From: Kosakonia pseudosacchari
GTDB lineage: Bacteria > Pseudomonadota > Gammaproteobacteria > Enterobacterales > Enterobacteriaceae
Direction: 5' to 3'
Length of the DNA stretch: 64,000 bases
NCBI RefSeq assembly: GCF_900184035.1
Contig: NZ_FXWP01000026.1
Coordinates: forward strand, 62,001-126,000
Position 1 is the stretch's first letter; each line of letters starts with the position of its first letter. A program made the translations under genes and the position numbers. Positions 44,556-53,964 of this stretch are shown in pieces. The notes below the pieces were generated by a model that worked only from the letters and a program-made list of their open reading frames with translations, was not told the DNA's origin and made no database searches.

Positions 44556-44837
44556 TCACGTTACGATCATCGGCCACTCGGGTGGCGCTTTTTGCGCGAT
44601 CTCTTCCATCACGACGACCAGGTTGTGCCAGGTCGTGGCGAGATCCATCACTGTAATGCCCAACAACCCGGTAGCGAACCAGCACGCCGCCGCTAAGCCC
44701 ATGCCGCTGCTGATCACCGCCAGGCCAATATAATCAGCACGACGGAAACGAATGTTCAGCGTACTGGCCATAAACATCAACACTGCACTCAGTAACTGCC
44801 AGCGGAGAAGCACGACGCTGGCGGTAAAGGTAGCCAT
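44556..44837 (-). CDS. yjcB: YjcB inner-membrane protein
   Basis: This 93-residue protein is the same length as E. coli YjcB and closely similar in sequence, with two or three hydrophobic segments (VVLLRWQLLSAVLMFMAS, GLAVISSGMGLAAACWFATG) and the conserved ending PPEWPMIVT. Its function is unknown. A longer frame begins at 44921, but the E. coli start MATxTxxVVLLRW corresponds to 44837, with GAGGAT as the ribosome site. In E. coli this gene is next to ssb; here it marks the right border of the accessory region. Confidence 0.92.
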   Translation of the reverse strand: MATFTASVVLLRWQLLSAVLMFMASTLNIRFRRADYIGLAVISSGMGLAAACWFATGLLGITVMDLATTWHNLVVVMEEIAQKAPPEWPMIVT

Positions 44838-45364
44838 CAAACCATCCTCAGAAAGAACCGAATACCAGGCGGATAAGCACGCTGCGCGAGTGGCAATGCT
44901 GAAGATCCGCGAATAACACAACGAATTGAAACGGTGTTTCCCGTTTCAAGAATGTGTGAACTATATCACATTTGCTGATTTATTCGCCAGTACAAAAATC
45001 GTGCTTTTTGCAGCGTGTTGGTGCTGTTTCACACGAAAATATATCGCCAATATATTTCTATGTGCCGGGGGAATTAATGCTTTTTCTATCTAATACATTT
45101 GAGTGATATTTAGCATCCTAATTGCCACAACGTTTACAGGTTGTGTCGCATATATTATGCTTTTAAGGAAAATCTTATTAGCCTGTGAATGATGATTCAG
45201 GGTTTTGATCTTTATCGATATATTTTTTTCATCACGTTCTTTATGCGTGAGGAAGATATTTGTGCGTGCAGTTGCGCTAACTGAATTGATGGCCGCCTCT
45301 TCTTTTTTCCTGATAACGTCATTTTAAGCTGGTTTCGCGTCTTATAACCTGCGAATGAAAAAAT
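44838..45364. other. Control region between yjcB and the diguanylate cyclase gene
   Basis: No gene is visible in these 527 bp. The stretch is AT-rich from about 44970 on. It should hold the divergent promoters of yjcB and the cyclase gene and contains one strong CRP-type site (listed separately). Confidence 0.6.
44955..44970. promoter_or_regulatory. CRP binding site, consensus match
   Basis: The sequence tgtgaactatatcaca matches TGTGA-N6-TCACA at all ten fixed positions and continues as an outer aat/att pair. It is 118 bp upstream of the yjcB start and about 395 bp upstream of the cyclase start, so yjcB is the nearer target. Confidence 0.75.
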
Positions 45365-46765
45365 ATGAAAATAGAAAATTCCGCCGTGCCGCCTGAGGAC
45401 GCTGATGCGGCGTTGTCGGTTCTGGCCAGGCTGATGCCCTGGCTCACCGCGCAACGCTCAATGGAAGAGATATTACGCGCGATCAATACAGCACTCGGCT
45501 CCACGCTTGCGTGGGTGGTTATCCGGCAGGACGATGCGTGGCAGCTCGTCAGCGCAGGTACGCCGGGCTGCACATTGCAGGATGTGCACGCTTTTCTTGA
45601 ACAGTCTCAACTGCAACGACATCAGCGCGCCTGGCGAGTCATTTGCTGGCGGCGACATGCTGGTGATTTATTATTTCCTCATCAGCAAATAGCAGCCAGT
45701 AAATTACGCAGCGGCATTTTGTGTAAATTAAATTATAAAGAGTCTGGGCTCGAAGGTTATTTCTTTTTGGCATTTCCGCAATCCTTGCACGCTTTATCCA
45801 TCGTGAAAAATGTCGTTATTGTTTTGGTCGAAAAATTAAAAAATTATCTTGCTGAAATTGTCGCCAGAGAACGTACTGCGAAAGAGATGCAGCGCATTGT
45901 CACGCAATATAAAGCGTTATTTGAACGCGCACCGGTTTTAATGAACGCTTTTGACAAAACCAATCGCTGCATATTATGGAACGGGGAGTGCGAACGTGTA
46001 TTTGGCTGGAGCATTAATGAGCTCAATCAGCAGGCCGATCCATTAGCATTATTTTTCCCCGATCCCGAGGTTCGGCAAAAAGTTCGCGCTTCGGTTAATA
46101 CATCGCCAGCCGTCGACATGCACGAATGGCACCCGGTACGCCGTGATGGTCAGGTGCTGACGGTGCTCTGGTCGAATATTCAACTGCCGGATCACTCGGT
46201 GCTCAGTATTGGGCTTGATATCACCGAGCGTAAAAAAGCGGAGCGGCAGCTGGAAATGAAAGCCACCATTGACGATCTGACCGGCTGCTATAATCGTTTT
46301 GCTATGCTGCGGAAGTTAAAAGAGGCGCTGGTGGCGTGTCGGCCAGACGAGCCGCGCAGCCACTTTAGCCTTCTGATGCTGGATCTTGATTATTTTAAAA
46401 ATATTAACGATCGCTGGGGGCATTTAACGGGTGACGCCGCACTGATCAACTTTTGCGATCAGATCCGTGAACATTGCGATCCGTCCTATATTTTTGGTCG
46501 TTTAGGCGGTGAGGAATTTCTGATTTTAATGCCGCATACCGACAGTAAGATGGCGCTGCGTTTTAGCCAAAAGGTTCGCGCGTCGCTGGCGCGAAATCCA
46601 TTGTTTAGCAATGGTGAAAAGATAGCCTTATCCTTTAGCGCTGGTTTAGTATTCGTCACCGGCGAAGAGTCTGATACTTCAGTTTTACTAACGCTTGCGG
46701 ATAACGCCTTGTACGATGCGAAACGCGCAGGACGCAGCCAAACCGTGGTGGTTGGCGCTTTTTAA
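45365..46765 (+). CDS. PAS-GGDEF diguanylate cyclase
   Basis: This 466-residue cytoplasmic enzyme is predicted to make cyclic di-GMP. Residues about 10-170 look like a GAF-type sensor, 180-295 a PAS domain ending in LDITERKKAERQLE, and 300-466 the GGDEF domain. The catalytic motif is GGEEF (381-385), with LMLDLDYFKNINDRWGH supplying the metal and nucleotide residues, so activity is expected. The RxxD inhibitory site usually five residues before the motif is absent (DPSY there). No transmembrane segment. The gene is not at this place in E. coli; it lies between yjcB and pdeC and is co-directional with pdeC. No clear ribosome site was found, so the start is less certain. Confidence 0.9.
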   Translation: MKIENSAVPPEDADAALSVLARLMPWLTAQRSMEEILRAINTALGSTLAWVVIRQDDAWQLVSAGTPGCTLQDVHAFLEQSQLQRHQRAWRVICWRRHAGDLLFPHQQIAASKLRSGILCKLNYKESGLEGYFFLAFPQSLHALSIVKNVVIVLVEKLKNYLAEIVARERTAKEMQRIVTQYKALFERAPVLMNAFDKTNRCILWNGECERVFGWSINELNQQADPLALFFPDPEVRQKVRASVNTSPAVDMHEWHPVRRDGQVLTVLWSNIQLPDHSVLSIGLDITERKKAERQLEMKATIDDLTGCYNRFAMLRKLKEALVACRPDEPRSHFSLLMLDLDYFKNINDRWGHLTGDAALINFCDQIREHCDPSYIFGRLGGEEFLILMPHTDSKMALRFSQKVRASLARNPLFSNGEKIALSFSAGLVFVTGEESDTSVLLTLADNALYDAKRAGRSQTVVVGAF

Positions 46766-46818
46766 TAAATAATGAAGAAATGATGAAAGCGGCTCGGCTA
46801 CAGATGAAAAAATACCCG

Positions 46819-46837
46819 AATGGCGCGCCATTTTTTT
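46819..46837 (+). terminator. Terminator after the diguanylate cyclase gene
   Basis: The palindrome aatggcgcgccatt is followed by a T-run, 54 bp after the cyclase stop. The following 46838-47111 is an AT-rich promoter region for pdeC with no gene. Confidence 0.85.
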
Positions 46838-47111
46838 ATCCTGCGGCCAGTTTGGCTTAATCAGCGATACTCTGTTGTATTAAGTTAAAACACCCCCATG
46901 CGAATGGATTAATATTTTCCTTAATATAAACATTGGGCACACTCTGAGTTTGCTTTATGGTCGCGTATTTCGGTCATAACCAAATATTAGGTTTTTAATG
47001 AGAAAAGTCAGTTGCTAATGTCGTTTGATTCATGCAACGTAATCACCTGTTTATCAAAGCATCCTGCCAAACATTAAAAAAGGCACTTTAAATGCATGGA
47101 TATAGGCGGAT

Positions 47112-48683
47112 ATGAATCATAGCGTGCGTCGCAAGATGCTCAGCGTCGTCGTGCTCATCACGGTAGTTCTTCTGCCGCTGATGTTGTCGCTATGGTTTGC
47201 GCATATTCGTGCGGTGAAAGAAACGAGTGCCCAGCTTCAATCGTTTGCCCAATTAGCGCTAAATAAAACGGAGCGCGTTATCCAGCAAGTGGATACGGTT
47301 CGCAGCGCGGCGGAAAAATACCGCGGACAAATTTGCGCGCCGGAACATCGAACGGCCATGCTCAATATCGTCCGCGGCAGCATGTATGTTTCGGATTTAA
47401 TTTATGCCCGTGGCGACCACTTTTTATGTTCGAGCGTAATAACGCCCGCGCAATCGTATGCTATTTCACCAGCGGATTATAAACGCGCGCCCGATATCGC
47501 TATTTATTACTATCGGGATACGCCTTTTTACGCGGGCTACAAGATGGTGTACATGCAGCGTGGAAATTATGTCGCGGTGATTAATCCGCTCACTTACAGC
47601 GATGTGGCATCAGACAATACTGATCTGGCTTACGGTATTTACGACACCGTGACGCACCAGTTTTTTTCTGTTAGCCAGAATGCCCGCGTTGATAAGTTAG
47701 CTAAGCTGTTACGCACAGATGATTTAACATTCCAGCAGGACCAGCGCTTTTATACCATTGCACGTTCGAATAATCGTCCGATCGCGATTATTGTTTCGAC
47801 ATCGAGTGACCACTATTTTCAGGCGCTTTATCACCAGGTCACATTAACGTTGCCGCTGGGCGTGATTGGTAGCGTTATTTTGCTATTAATATGGTCGCGA
47901 ACACGGCAGGAGTTTAACTCTCCACGCCGTATGCTCCACCGGGCGTTAACCCGACGCCAGCTTCGCCTTCATTATCAACCTATTATCGATATCAAAAATG
48001 GCACTTGCGTTGGCGCGGAAGCGCTGTTGCGATGGCCGGGGTTTAATGGACCGGTCATGAGCCCGGCGGAGTTTATTCCGCTGGCAGAAAAAGAGGGCAT
48101 GATTGAGCGTATTACCGATTATGTCGTCGACGAATTGTTCAGCGATCTGGGCGATTTCCTGGCAATGGCGCCGCAACTTTATATCTCGATTAACCTCTCC
48201 GCTGCAGATTTCCACTCCTCGCGCCTGATTTCATTGATTGCCAATAAAGCCAAGATGCATGCGGTGCGTGCCGAGCAGATTAAGATTGAAGTGACCGAGC
48301 GCGGGTTTATTGATGTGCCGAAAACCACGCCGGTTATTCAGGCGTTTCGCCAGGCGGGTTATGAGGTGGCGATTGATGATTTCGGTACCGGTTATTCCAA
48401 TTTGCACAACCTGTACTCGCTGAACGTCGATATCCTGAAAATTGACAAATCGTTTATTGATACCTTGACGACCAACAGCACCAGCCATCTGATTGCTGAA
48501 CACATCATTGAGATGGCGCAGAGCCTGCGTCTGAAGATTATTGCGGAAGGCGTTGAGACCGCGGAGCAGGTCACGTGGCTGTTAAAACGCGGCGTGCAGT
48601 TCTGTCAGGGGTGGTACTTTGCAAAGGCGCTGCCGTCACAGGAATTTAAACGCTGGGTACAGCAGCCGCCTTCATTAAAGTGA
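47112..48683 (+). CDS. pdeC: Cyclic di-GMP phosphodiesterase PdeC (YjcC), CSS-EAL
   Basis: This 523-residue inner-membrane enzyme degrades cyclic di-GMP. An N-terminal transmembrane helix (residues 10-30) and a second at about 243-262 flank a periplasmic CSS redox-sensing domain that contains the CSS motif (FLCSSVI). The C-terminal EAL domain has the AEALLRW motif near residue 303, SINLSAADFH, VTERGFI, DDFGTGYSN and KIDKSFI, all needed for catalysis. In E. coli, disulfide formation in the CSS domain by DsbA/DsbB holds the enzyme inactive. It meets soxS tail to tail with a 7-bp gap. Confidence 0.95.
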   Translation: MNHSVRRKMLSVVVLITVVLLPLMLSLWFAHIRAVKETSAQLQSFAQLALNKTERVIQQVDTVRSAAEKYRGQICAPEHRTAMLNIVRGSMYVSDLIYARGDHFLCSSVITPAQSYAISPADYKRAPDIAIYYYRDTPFYAGYKMVYMQRGNYVAVINPLTYSDVASDNTDLAYGIYDTVTHQFFSVSQNARVDKLAKLLRTDDLTFQQDQRFYTIARSNNRPIAIIVSTSSDHYFQALYHQVTLTLPLGVIGSVILLLIWSRTRQEFNSPRRMLHRALTRRQLRLHYQPIIDIKNGTCVGAEALLRWPGFNGPVMSPAEFIPLAEKEGMIERITDYVVDELFSDLGDFLAMAPQLYISINLSAADFHSSRLISLIANKAKMHAVRAEQIKIEVTERGFIDVPKTTPVIQAFRQAGYEVAIDDFGTGYSNLHNLYSLNVDILKIDKSFIDTLTTNSTSHLIAEHIIEMAQSLRLKIIAEGVETAEQVTWLLKRGVQFCQGWYFAKALPSQEFKRWVQQPPSLK

Positions 48684-48690
48684 AAGGGCA

Positions 48691-49014
48691 TCACGCCTGG
48701 TGCCGGTAATCGCTGGGGGTGCGATCAAACTCCCTGCGAAAGACGCGTGAAAACGTCTGCTGCGAGACATATCCCAAATCCATCGCGATATCAAAAATAG
48801 GTCGCTGCGTGGTTCGCAGCGCTTCCGCTGCCAGCAGTAAACGGCGCTGGCGAATGTAGTCACCCAGCGTTTGATGCATCACGGTGCGGAACATCCTCTG
48901 TAGATACCACTTCGAATAACCTGACTTTCTGGCGACTACATCAATGTTCATTGGTTGGTCGATATGTTCATCAATCCATTCAATAAGTGTCTGAATAATT
49001 TGCTGATGGGACAT
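48691..49014 (-). CDS. soxS: Superoxide response regulator SoxS
   Basis: This 107-residue AraC-family activator is the same length as E. coli SoxS. It consists of two helix-turn-helix motifs only (SKWYLQRMFRTVM and VSQQTFSRVFRREF), with no ligand domain. It activates superoxide and antibiotic stress genes when its own synthesis is induced by oxidised SoxR. The promoter with the SoxR site is between soxS and the divergent soxR. Confidence 0.97.
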   Translation of the reverse strand: MSHQQIIQTLIEWIDEHIDQPMNIDVVARKSGYSKWYLQRMFRTVMHQTLGDYIRQRRLLLAAEALRTTQRPIFDIAMDLGYVSQQTFSRVFRREFDRTPSDYRHQA

Positions 49015-49056
49015 ATGGCTTCCTCATTTCCCGATTCGTCGTTTTGTCTGGAAGCG

Positions 49057-49087
49057 AGTATAATTCCTCAAGTTAACTTGAGGTAAA
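49057..49087 (-). promoter_or_regulatory. soxS promoter with SoxR operator
   Basis: The 18-bp SoxR palindrome cctcaagttaacttgagg (49066-49083) lies between a minus-strand -35 TTTACC (49082-49087) and -10 TATACT (49057-49062). The spacer is 19 bp, the long spacing that SoxR corrects by twisting DNA. It is identical to the E. coli arrangement. Confidence 0.95.
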
Positions 49088-49095
49088 GAGGTTTT

Positions 49096-49554
49096 ATGGA
49101 AAAGAAAACACCACGTATTAAAGCCTTACTCAGCCCCGGTGAAGTGGCGAAGCGCAGCGGGGTTGCCGTCTCCGCGCTGCACTTTTATGAGAGTAAAGGC
49201 TTAATCAAAAGTACCCGTAACACCGGCAATCAACGGCGCTATACGCGTGATGTGCTGCGCTATGTGGCGATCATCAAGATTGCTCAGCGCATTGGTATTC
49301 CGCTGGCGACCATCGGCGACGCGTTTGGTGTGCTGCCGGAAGGGCATACGCTAAGCAAGAAAGAGTGGAAACAGCTGTCGTCACAGTGGCGCGAAGAACT
49401 GGACCGGCGTATCCATACGCTGGTGGCTCTGCGTGATGAACTGGATGGCTGTATCGGTTGTGGCTGCCTGTCACGCAGCGATTGTCCACTGCGTAACCCC
49501 GGCGATCAGCTTGGGCAGCAGGGCACCGGCGCGCGCTTGCTGGAAGACGATTGA
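49096..49554 (+). CDS. soxR: Redox-sensing transcriptional activator SoxR
   Basis: This 152-residue MerR-family sensor has an N-terminal winged helix ([22 protein letters not shown]), a dimerisation helix and a [2Fe-2S] cluster held by Cys119, Cys122, Cys124 and Cys130 in [12 protein letters not shown]. Oxidation of the cluster by redox-cycling agents switches on soxS. Divergent from soxS with overlapping control. All cluster ligands are kept. Confidence 0.97.
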   Translation: MEKKTPRIKALLSPGEVAKRSGVAVSALHFYESKGLIKSTRNTGNQRRYTRDVLRYVAIIKIAQRIGIPLATIGDAFGVLPEGHTLSKKEWKQLSSQWREELDRRIHTLVALRDELDGCIGCGCLSRSDCPLRNPGDQLGQQGTGARLLEDD

Positions 49555-49561
49555 AACGTAC

Positions 49562-49697
49562 AAAAAACTAAAGCGCCCGTTGGGGCGCTTTAGTCGTTTT
49601 CCGGTCTTTGTCTTTCTCTCTATCCCGCTCGGTTACGGGAGGGTTTCCCCCGACATCGGCACCCCTGCGTATGTTACAGGTTCCGGGTTGTACCGAC
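49562..49697 (-). ncRNA. ryjA: Candidate RyjA-like small RNA, antisense side of the soxR 3' region
   Basis: E. coli carries the ~140-nt RyjA RNA on the strand opposite soxR, starting in the intergenic region after soxR. Here the minus strand has a TACACT -10-like box (49704-49709), a GC-rich region with stem potential, and ends in the stem actaaagcgccc/gggcgctttagt followed by six T residues. The predicted length is about 136 nt. Identity rests on position and architecture, since the E. coli sequence could not be compared here. Confidence 0.5.
49567..49594. terminator. Bidirectional terminator after soxR
   Basis: Perfect 12-bp arms actaaagcgccc (49567-49578) and gggcgctttagt (49583-49594) with loop gttg. 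T-rich sequence follows on the plus strand (cgtttt) and a T6 run on the minus strand. Confidence 0.9.
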
Positions 49698-49821
49698 ACT
49701 TTTAGTGTAGGCCACCGCCGCATAATTGCTACTTTTTTGAGCAATTATTTTTGTCTTTTTTTTCACCGCTGTAAGTAGGGGTTTTCTATAGTTAATGTGT
49801 CTGAATTTTCTGGAGAAAAAC

Positions 49822-50490
49822 ATGCTTACGGTGCATCACCTTAATCAGTCGCGCTCCCAGCGCGTACTCTGGGCGTTAGAAGAACTGGGCGTGCCGTATC
49901 AAATTGTCCGTTACCAGCGGGAAAAATCGATGCTGGCGCCGGAATCCCTGAAAAAAGTGCACCCGCTCGGCAAGTCACCCGTCGTGGAGGATGAAGGACT
50001 GATCCTCGCCGAATCCGGAGCGATCCTCGAATATTTGCAGGAAACGTACGACCCTGAGCAGCGCTTTAAACCGCAGGAGACCAAACAGAAGCGGGATTAC
50101 CGCTTCTGGCTGCACTATGCCGAAGGCTCGCTCATGCCCGTGCTACTCATGAAACTGGTGATGAACAGCCTGGGTAAACCCCCGGTGCCGTTCGGGATAC
50201 GCAGTGTCGGCAAACTCCTCGCGAAGGGTGTCGATAAAGCGTTCCTGAAACAGCAAATTGAAAACCATGCGCGCTTTATCGAAGGCGAACTGGCGCAGAA
50301 AAGCTGGTTTGCCGGGAACCAATTGAGCATGGCCGATATTCAGATGAGTTTCCCGGTGTTCGCGTTGCTGGCTCGCGGCGGCGTGGAGAATTTACCCAAC
50401 TTACGCGCGTGGAAAAAACGGGTAGAGATGCGCCCGGCCTGGCAACGGGCCATTGTGCAGGGCGGGCCATTTGATCTGCCAGGCAGCTAA
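49822..50490 (+). CDS. Glutathione S-transferase family protein
   Basis: This 222-residue protein has an N-terminal thioredoxin-like GST domain (MLTVHHLNQSRSQRVLWALEEL, KSPVVEDEG and the ESGAILEYL glutathione-binding block) and an all-helical C-terminal domain (FAGNQLSMADIQMSFPVFAL). It would conjugate glutathione to electrophiles or act as a peroxidase. Its place beside soxRS, as in Salmonella, fits a redox-stress role, though no SoxS site was identified. The start at 49822 has CTGGAG upstream; the ATG at 49795 adds nine residues outside the fold. Confidence 0.9.
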   Translation: MLTVHHLNQSRSQRVLWALEELGVPYQIVRYQREKSMLAPESLKKVHPLGKSPVVEDEGLILAESGAILEYLQETYDPEQRFKPQETKQKRDYRFWLHYAEGSLMPVLLMKLVMNSLGKPPVPFGIRSVGKLLAKGVDKAFLKQQIENHARFIEGELAQKSWFAGNQLSMADIQMSFPVFALLARGGVENLPNLRAWKKRVEMRPAWQRAIVQGGPFDLPGS

Positions 50491-50524
50491 AATTGATCGG
50501 CAAATGTTGCAAAGTTGCGCATCG

Positions 50525-50540
50525 ACGATAACGTTTGCGC
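50525..50540. promoter_or_regulatory. Candidate PurR box 1 upstream of ghxP
   Basis: The 16-mer acgataacgtttgcgc matches the PurR consensus ACGCAAACGTTTGCGT at 13 of 16 positions. It is 250 bp before the ghxP start; ghxP is a reported PurR target in E. coli. Confidence 0.5.
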
Positions 50541-50666
50541 ATCCGCCGTCCACTTCTTCGCCGCTTCGCGCGAAATTTAGCGAAAAGCGGCAAAGTTCAG
50601 TTGAAAAGCGCCATATAAACGCTGGATAATCGTTTGCCTTTTTTCGACCAACCGTTGTATGCGCGG

Positions 50667-50682
50667 AGTTAAACGTTTGCTT
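50667..50682. promoter_or_regulatory. Candidate PurR box 2 upstream of ghxP
   Basis: The 16-mer agttaaacgtttgctt matches the PurR consensus at 12 of 16 positions with an intact AAACGTTTGC core, 108 bp before the ghxP start. The two boxes lie 142 bp apart in the same control region (50491-50789), which holds no gene. Confidence 0.55.
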
Positions 50683-50789
50683 TTTTGTGGCCCCTTGTCA
50701 CAACGCAGCACAGGGAGATGACGTTTAACCGGCAGTGGACTGTCCACCACGCACACCAACGCACAATAAAATTCTCAGGGGATGTTTCT

Positions 50790-52139
50790 ATGTCTACGCC
50801 TTCTGCGCGTACCGGCGGTTCGCTTGACGCACTGTTTAAAATTTCTGCCCGTGGCAGCACGGTTCGTCAGGAAATCGTTGCCGGTTTAACCACCTTCCTG
50901 GCGATGGTCTATTCGGTCATCGTCGTACCTGGCATGCTGGGTAAAGCCGGGTTTCCACCTGCGGCGGTGTTTGTCGCCACCTGCCTGGTGGCCGGTGTCG
51001 GTTCTATCGTGATGGGCCTGTGGGCGAATCTGCCGCTGGCTATCGGTTGCGCTATCTCTCTGACCGCCTTTACCGCGTTCAGCCTGGTGCTGGGCCAACA
51101 CATCAGCGTGCCGGTCGCGCTTGGCGCGGTGTTCCTGATGGGTGTGCTGTTCACGGTTATCTCTGCCACCGGCATCCGTAGCTGGATCCTGCGCAACCTG
51201 CCGCAGGGCGTTGCGCACGGCACCGGTATCGGTATTGGTCTGTTTCTGCTGCTGATCGCCGCGAACGGCGTGGGTCTGGTTATCAAGAATCCGCTGGACG
51301 GCCTGCCGGTTACGCTTGGACACTTTGCCAGCTTCCCGGTGATCATGTCGCTGATTGGTCTGGCGGTGATTATCGGCCTGGAAAAACTGAAAGTGCCGGG
51401 TGGCATTCTGCTGACCATTATCGGCGTGTCGATTGTCGGTCTGATTTTCGACCCGAGCGTACACTTTTCTGGCATTTTCGCCATGCCGTCGCTGAGCGAT
51501 GACAAAGGCAACTCGCTGATCGGCAGCCTGGATATCGTTGGCGCGCTGAACCCGGTCGTGCTGCCAAGCGTGCTGGCGCTGGTGATGACGGCGGTGTTTG
51601 ACGCTACTGGCACTATCCGTGCGGTCGCGGGCCAGGCAAACTTGCTGGGCAAAGATGGCCAGATTATCGATGGCGGCAAAGCGCTGACCACCGACTCCCT
51701 GAGCAGCGTTTTCTCCGGTTTAGTTGGCGCGGCGCCAGCGGCGGTCTATATCGAGTCTGCGGCAGGTACGGCTGCAGGCGGTAAAACCGGCCTGACGGCG
51801 ATCACCGTGGGCGTGCTGTTCCTGCTGATCCTGTTCCTCTCTCCGCTCTCTTACCTGGTTCCGGCTTACGCAACGGCACCGGCGCTGATGTACGTTGGCC
51901 TGTTGATGCTGAGCAACGTGGCGAAAATCGATTTTGCCGACTTTGTCGACGCGATGGCAGGCCTGATTACTGCCGTGTTTATCGTGCTGACCTGCAACAT
52001 CGTAACCGGCATCATGATCGGTTTTGCGTCGCTGGTGATTGGCCGCGTGGTGTCCGGTGAGTGGCGCAAGCTGAACATCGGCACCGTGGTGATTGCCATC
52101 GCGCTGGTGGCTTTCTATGCGGGCGGCTGGGCAATCTGA
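50790..52139 (+). CDS. ghxP: Guanine/hypoxanthine permease GhxP (YjcD)
   Basis: This is a proton-coupled purine-base importer of 449 residues, the same length as E. coli GhxP and nearly identical. It belongs to the AzgA-like branch of the NCS2 transporters, with about 12-14 membrane segments ([34 protein letters not shown]). The substrate-site regions [15 protein letters not shown] and [18 protein letters not shown] are present. The start at 50790 gives the conserved [14 protein letters not shown] terminus. Followed by a terminator. Confidence 0.96.
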   Translation: MSTPSARTGGSLDALFKISARGSTVRQEIVAGLTTFLAMVYSVIVVPGMLGKAGFPPAAVFVATCLVAGVGSIVMGLWANLPLAIGCAISLTAFTAFSLVLGQHISVPVALGAVFLMGVLFTVISATGIRSWILRNLPQGVAHGTGIGIGLFLLLIAANGVGLVIKNPLDGLPVTLGHFASFPVIMSLIGLAVIIGLEKLKVPGGILLTIIGVSIVGLIFDPSVHFSGIFAMPSLSDDKGNSLIGSLDIVGALNPVVLPSVLALVMTAVFDATGTIRAVAGQANLLGKDGQIIDGGKALTTDSLSSVFSGLVGAAPAAVYIESAAGTAAGGKTGLTAITVGVLFLLILFLSPLSYLVPAYATAPALMYVGLLMLSNVAKIDFADFVDAMAGLITAVFIVLTCNIVTGIMIGFASLVIGRVVSGEWRKLNIGTVVIAIALVAFYAGGWAI

Positions 52140-52192
52140 CATCGCGTTTCCTCTTCCTGTGGGCAGAGGACGTTGAGCGTAAACCTTTACAC

Positions 52193-52221
52193 AATGGGCG
52201 ACTTCGGTTGCCCATTTTTTT
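52193..52221 (+). terminator. Terminator of ghxP
   Basis: Arms aatgggcgac and gttgcccatt around a ttcg tetraloop are followed by T residues, 53 bp after the stop. Confidence 0.93.
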
Positions 52222-52311
52222 GCCCACAGCCCGGTTTCTTTGCGTTAAGCTGAAGGCTCTGGCATCAAGGTCTGAGGCCTTTTATAACAACACATCGCAA
52301 ACAGGGAACGC

Positions 52312-53958
52312 ATGGAAATATTTTTTACCATTCTCATCATGACCCTTGTCGTCTCGCTTTCTGGCGTCGTGACTCGTGTTCTTCCATTTCAAATCCCGCT
52401 TCCGCTGATGCAGATCGCCATCGGCGCTCTGCTGGCCTTTCCCACCTTTGGCCTGCATGTGGAATTCGACCCGGAACTGTTCCTGGTTTTGTTTATTCCG
52501 CCGCTGCTGTTCGCCGATGGCTGGAAAACGCCCACGCGTGAGTTCCTCGAACATGGCCGCGAAATCTTTGGCCTGGCGCTGGCGCTGGTGGTGGTCACCG
52601 TGGTCGGGATCGGCTTCTTAATTTACTGGATGGTGCCTGGCATTCCGCTGGTGCCCGCCTTTGCGCTGGCGGCGGTGCTGTCGCCAACCGATGCAGTCGC
52701 GCTTTCCGGCATTGTCGGGGAAGGGCGCATTCCGAAGAAAATCATGGGCATTTTGCAGGGCGAGGCGCTGATGAATGACGCTTCGGGCCTGGTGTCGCTG
52801 AAATTCGCCGTGGCGGTCGTGATGGGCACCATGGTGTTTACCGTGGGCGGCGCGACGTTTGAATTTTTCAAAGTAGCGATTGGTGGTTTGCTCGCCGGGT
52901 TTGTGGTGAGCTGGCTGTATGGCCGCTCGCTGCGTTTTCTCAGCCGCTGGGGCGGCGATGAACCGGCAACGCAAATCGTATTGCTGTTTCTGCTGCCGTT
53001 TGCTTCCTATTTGATTGCGGAACATATCGGTTTTTCCGGCATCCTCGCGGCGGTCGCGGCAGGGATGACCATTACCCGTTCCGGCGTGATGCGCACCGCG
53101 CCGCTGGCGATGCGTCTGCGCGCCAACAGCACCTGGGCGATGCTGGAGTTCGTCTTTAACGGCATGGTGTTCTTGCTGTTAGGCTTGCAGTTGCCGGGCA
53201 TTCTGGAGTCTTCGCTGGTGGCGGCAGAAGCCGATCCGAACGTCGAAACCTGGATGCTCTTTACCGATATTGTGCTGATTTACGCCGCGCTGATGCTGGT
53301 GCGCTTTGGCTGGCTGTGGACGATGAAGAGATTCAGCCAGCGTTTCCTGGTGAAAAAACCGATGGAGTTCGCCTCGTGGAGCGACCGCGAGTTGCTGATC
53401 GCCACCTTTGCCGGGGTGCGCGGGGCGATAACGCTTGCCGGTGTGCTCTCCATTCCACTGTTGTTGCCGAGCGGCGATGTCTTTCCGGCGCGTTACGAGC
53501 TGGTCTTTCTCGCCGCCGGGGTGATTCTGTTCTCGCTGTTTGTTGGCGTTATCGCACTGCCTGCGCTGTTGCAGCATGTTGAAGTGCGCGACCACGCGCA
53601 GCAGTACAAAGAGGAGCGGATGGCGCGCGCGGCAACGGCGGATGTGGCGATTGTCGCGATTCAGAAGATGGAAGAGCGGCTGGCGGCAGACACCGAAGAG
53701 AACATCGATAACCAGTTACTTACGGAAGTGAGTTCGCGGGTAATTGGTAACCTGCGCCGTCGTGCCGACGGACGCAATAACGTTGAGAGTTCTCTCCAGG
53801 AGGAGAATCTGGAGCGTCGTTTCCGCCTGGCGGCGCTGCGCTCAGAGCGAGCCGAGCTTTACCACCTGCGCGCCACCCGGCAGATCAGCAACGAGACGCT
53901 GCAAAAACTGCTGCACGATCTCGACCTGCTGGAAGCGCTGCTGTTAGAGAATAAGTAA
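52312..53958 (+). CDS. yjcE: CPA1-family Na+/H+ antiporter YjcE
   Basis: This 548-residue putative monovalent cation/proton antiporter compares with 549 residues in E. coli. The N-terminal ~400 residues hold about 12 membrane segments with family motifs LSPTDAVALSGIVGEGRIPK, GEALMNDASGLVSLKFA (the ND ion-binding pair) and FAGVRGAITLAGVLS. The C-terminal ~130 residues are a charged, helical cytoplasmic tail. It follows ghxP after a terminator and has its own promoter region. Confidence 0.94.
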   Translation: MEIFFTILIMTLVVSLSGVVTRVLPFQIPLPLMQIAIGALLAFPTFGLHVEFDPELFLVLFIPPLLFADGWKTPTREFLEHGREIFGLALALVVVTVVGIGFLIYWMVPGIPLVPAFALAAVLSPTDAVALSGIVGEGRIPKKIMGILQGEALMNDASGLVSLKFAVAVVMGTMVFTVGGATFEFFKVAIGGLLAGFVVSWLYGRSLRFLSRWGGDEPATQIVLLFLLPFASYLIAEHIGFSGILAAVAAGMTITRSGVMRTAPLAMRLRANSTWAMLEFVFNGMVFLLLGLQLPGILESSLVAAEADPNVETWMLFTDIVLIYAALMLVRFGWLWTMKRFSQRFLVKKPMEFASWSDRELLIATFAGVRGAITLAGVLSIPLLLPSGDVFPARYELVFLAAGVILFSLFVGVIALPALLQHVEVRDHAQQYKEERMARAATADVAIVAIQKMEERLAADTEENIDNQLLTEVSSRVIGNLRRRADGRNNVESSLQEENLERRFRLAALRSERAELYHLRATRQISNETLQKLLHDLDLLEALLLENK

Positions 53959-53964
53959 ACCCTC

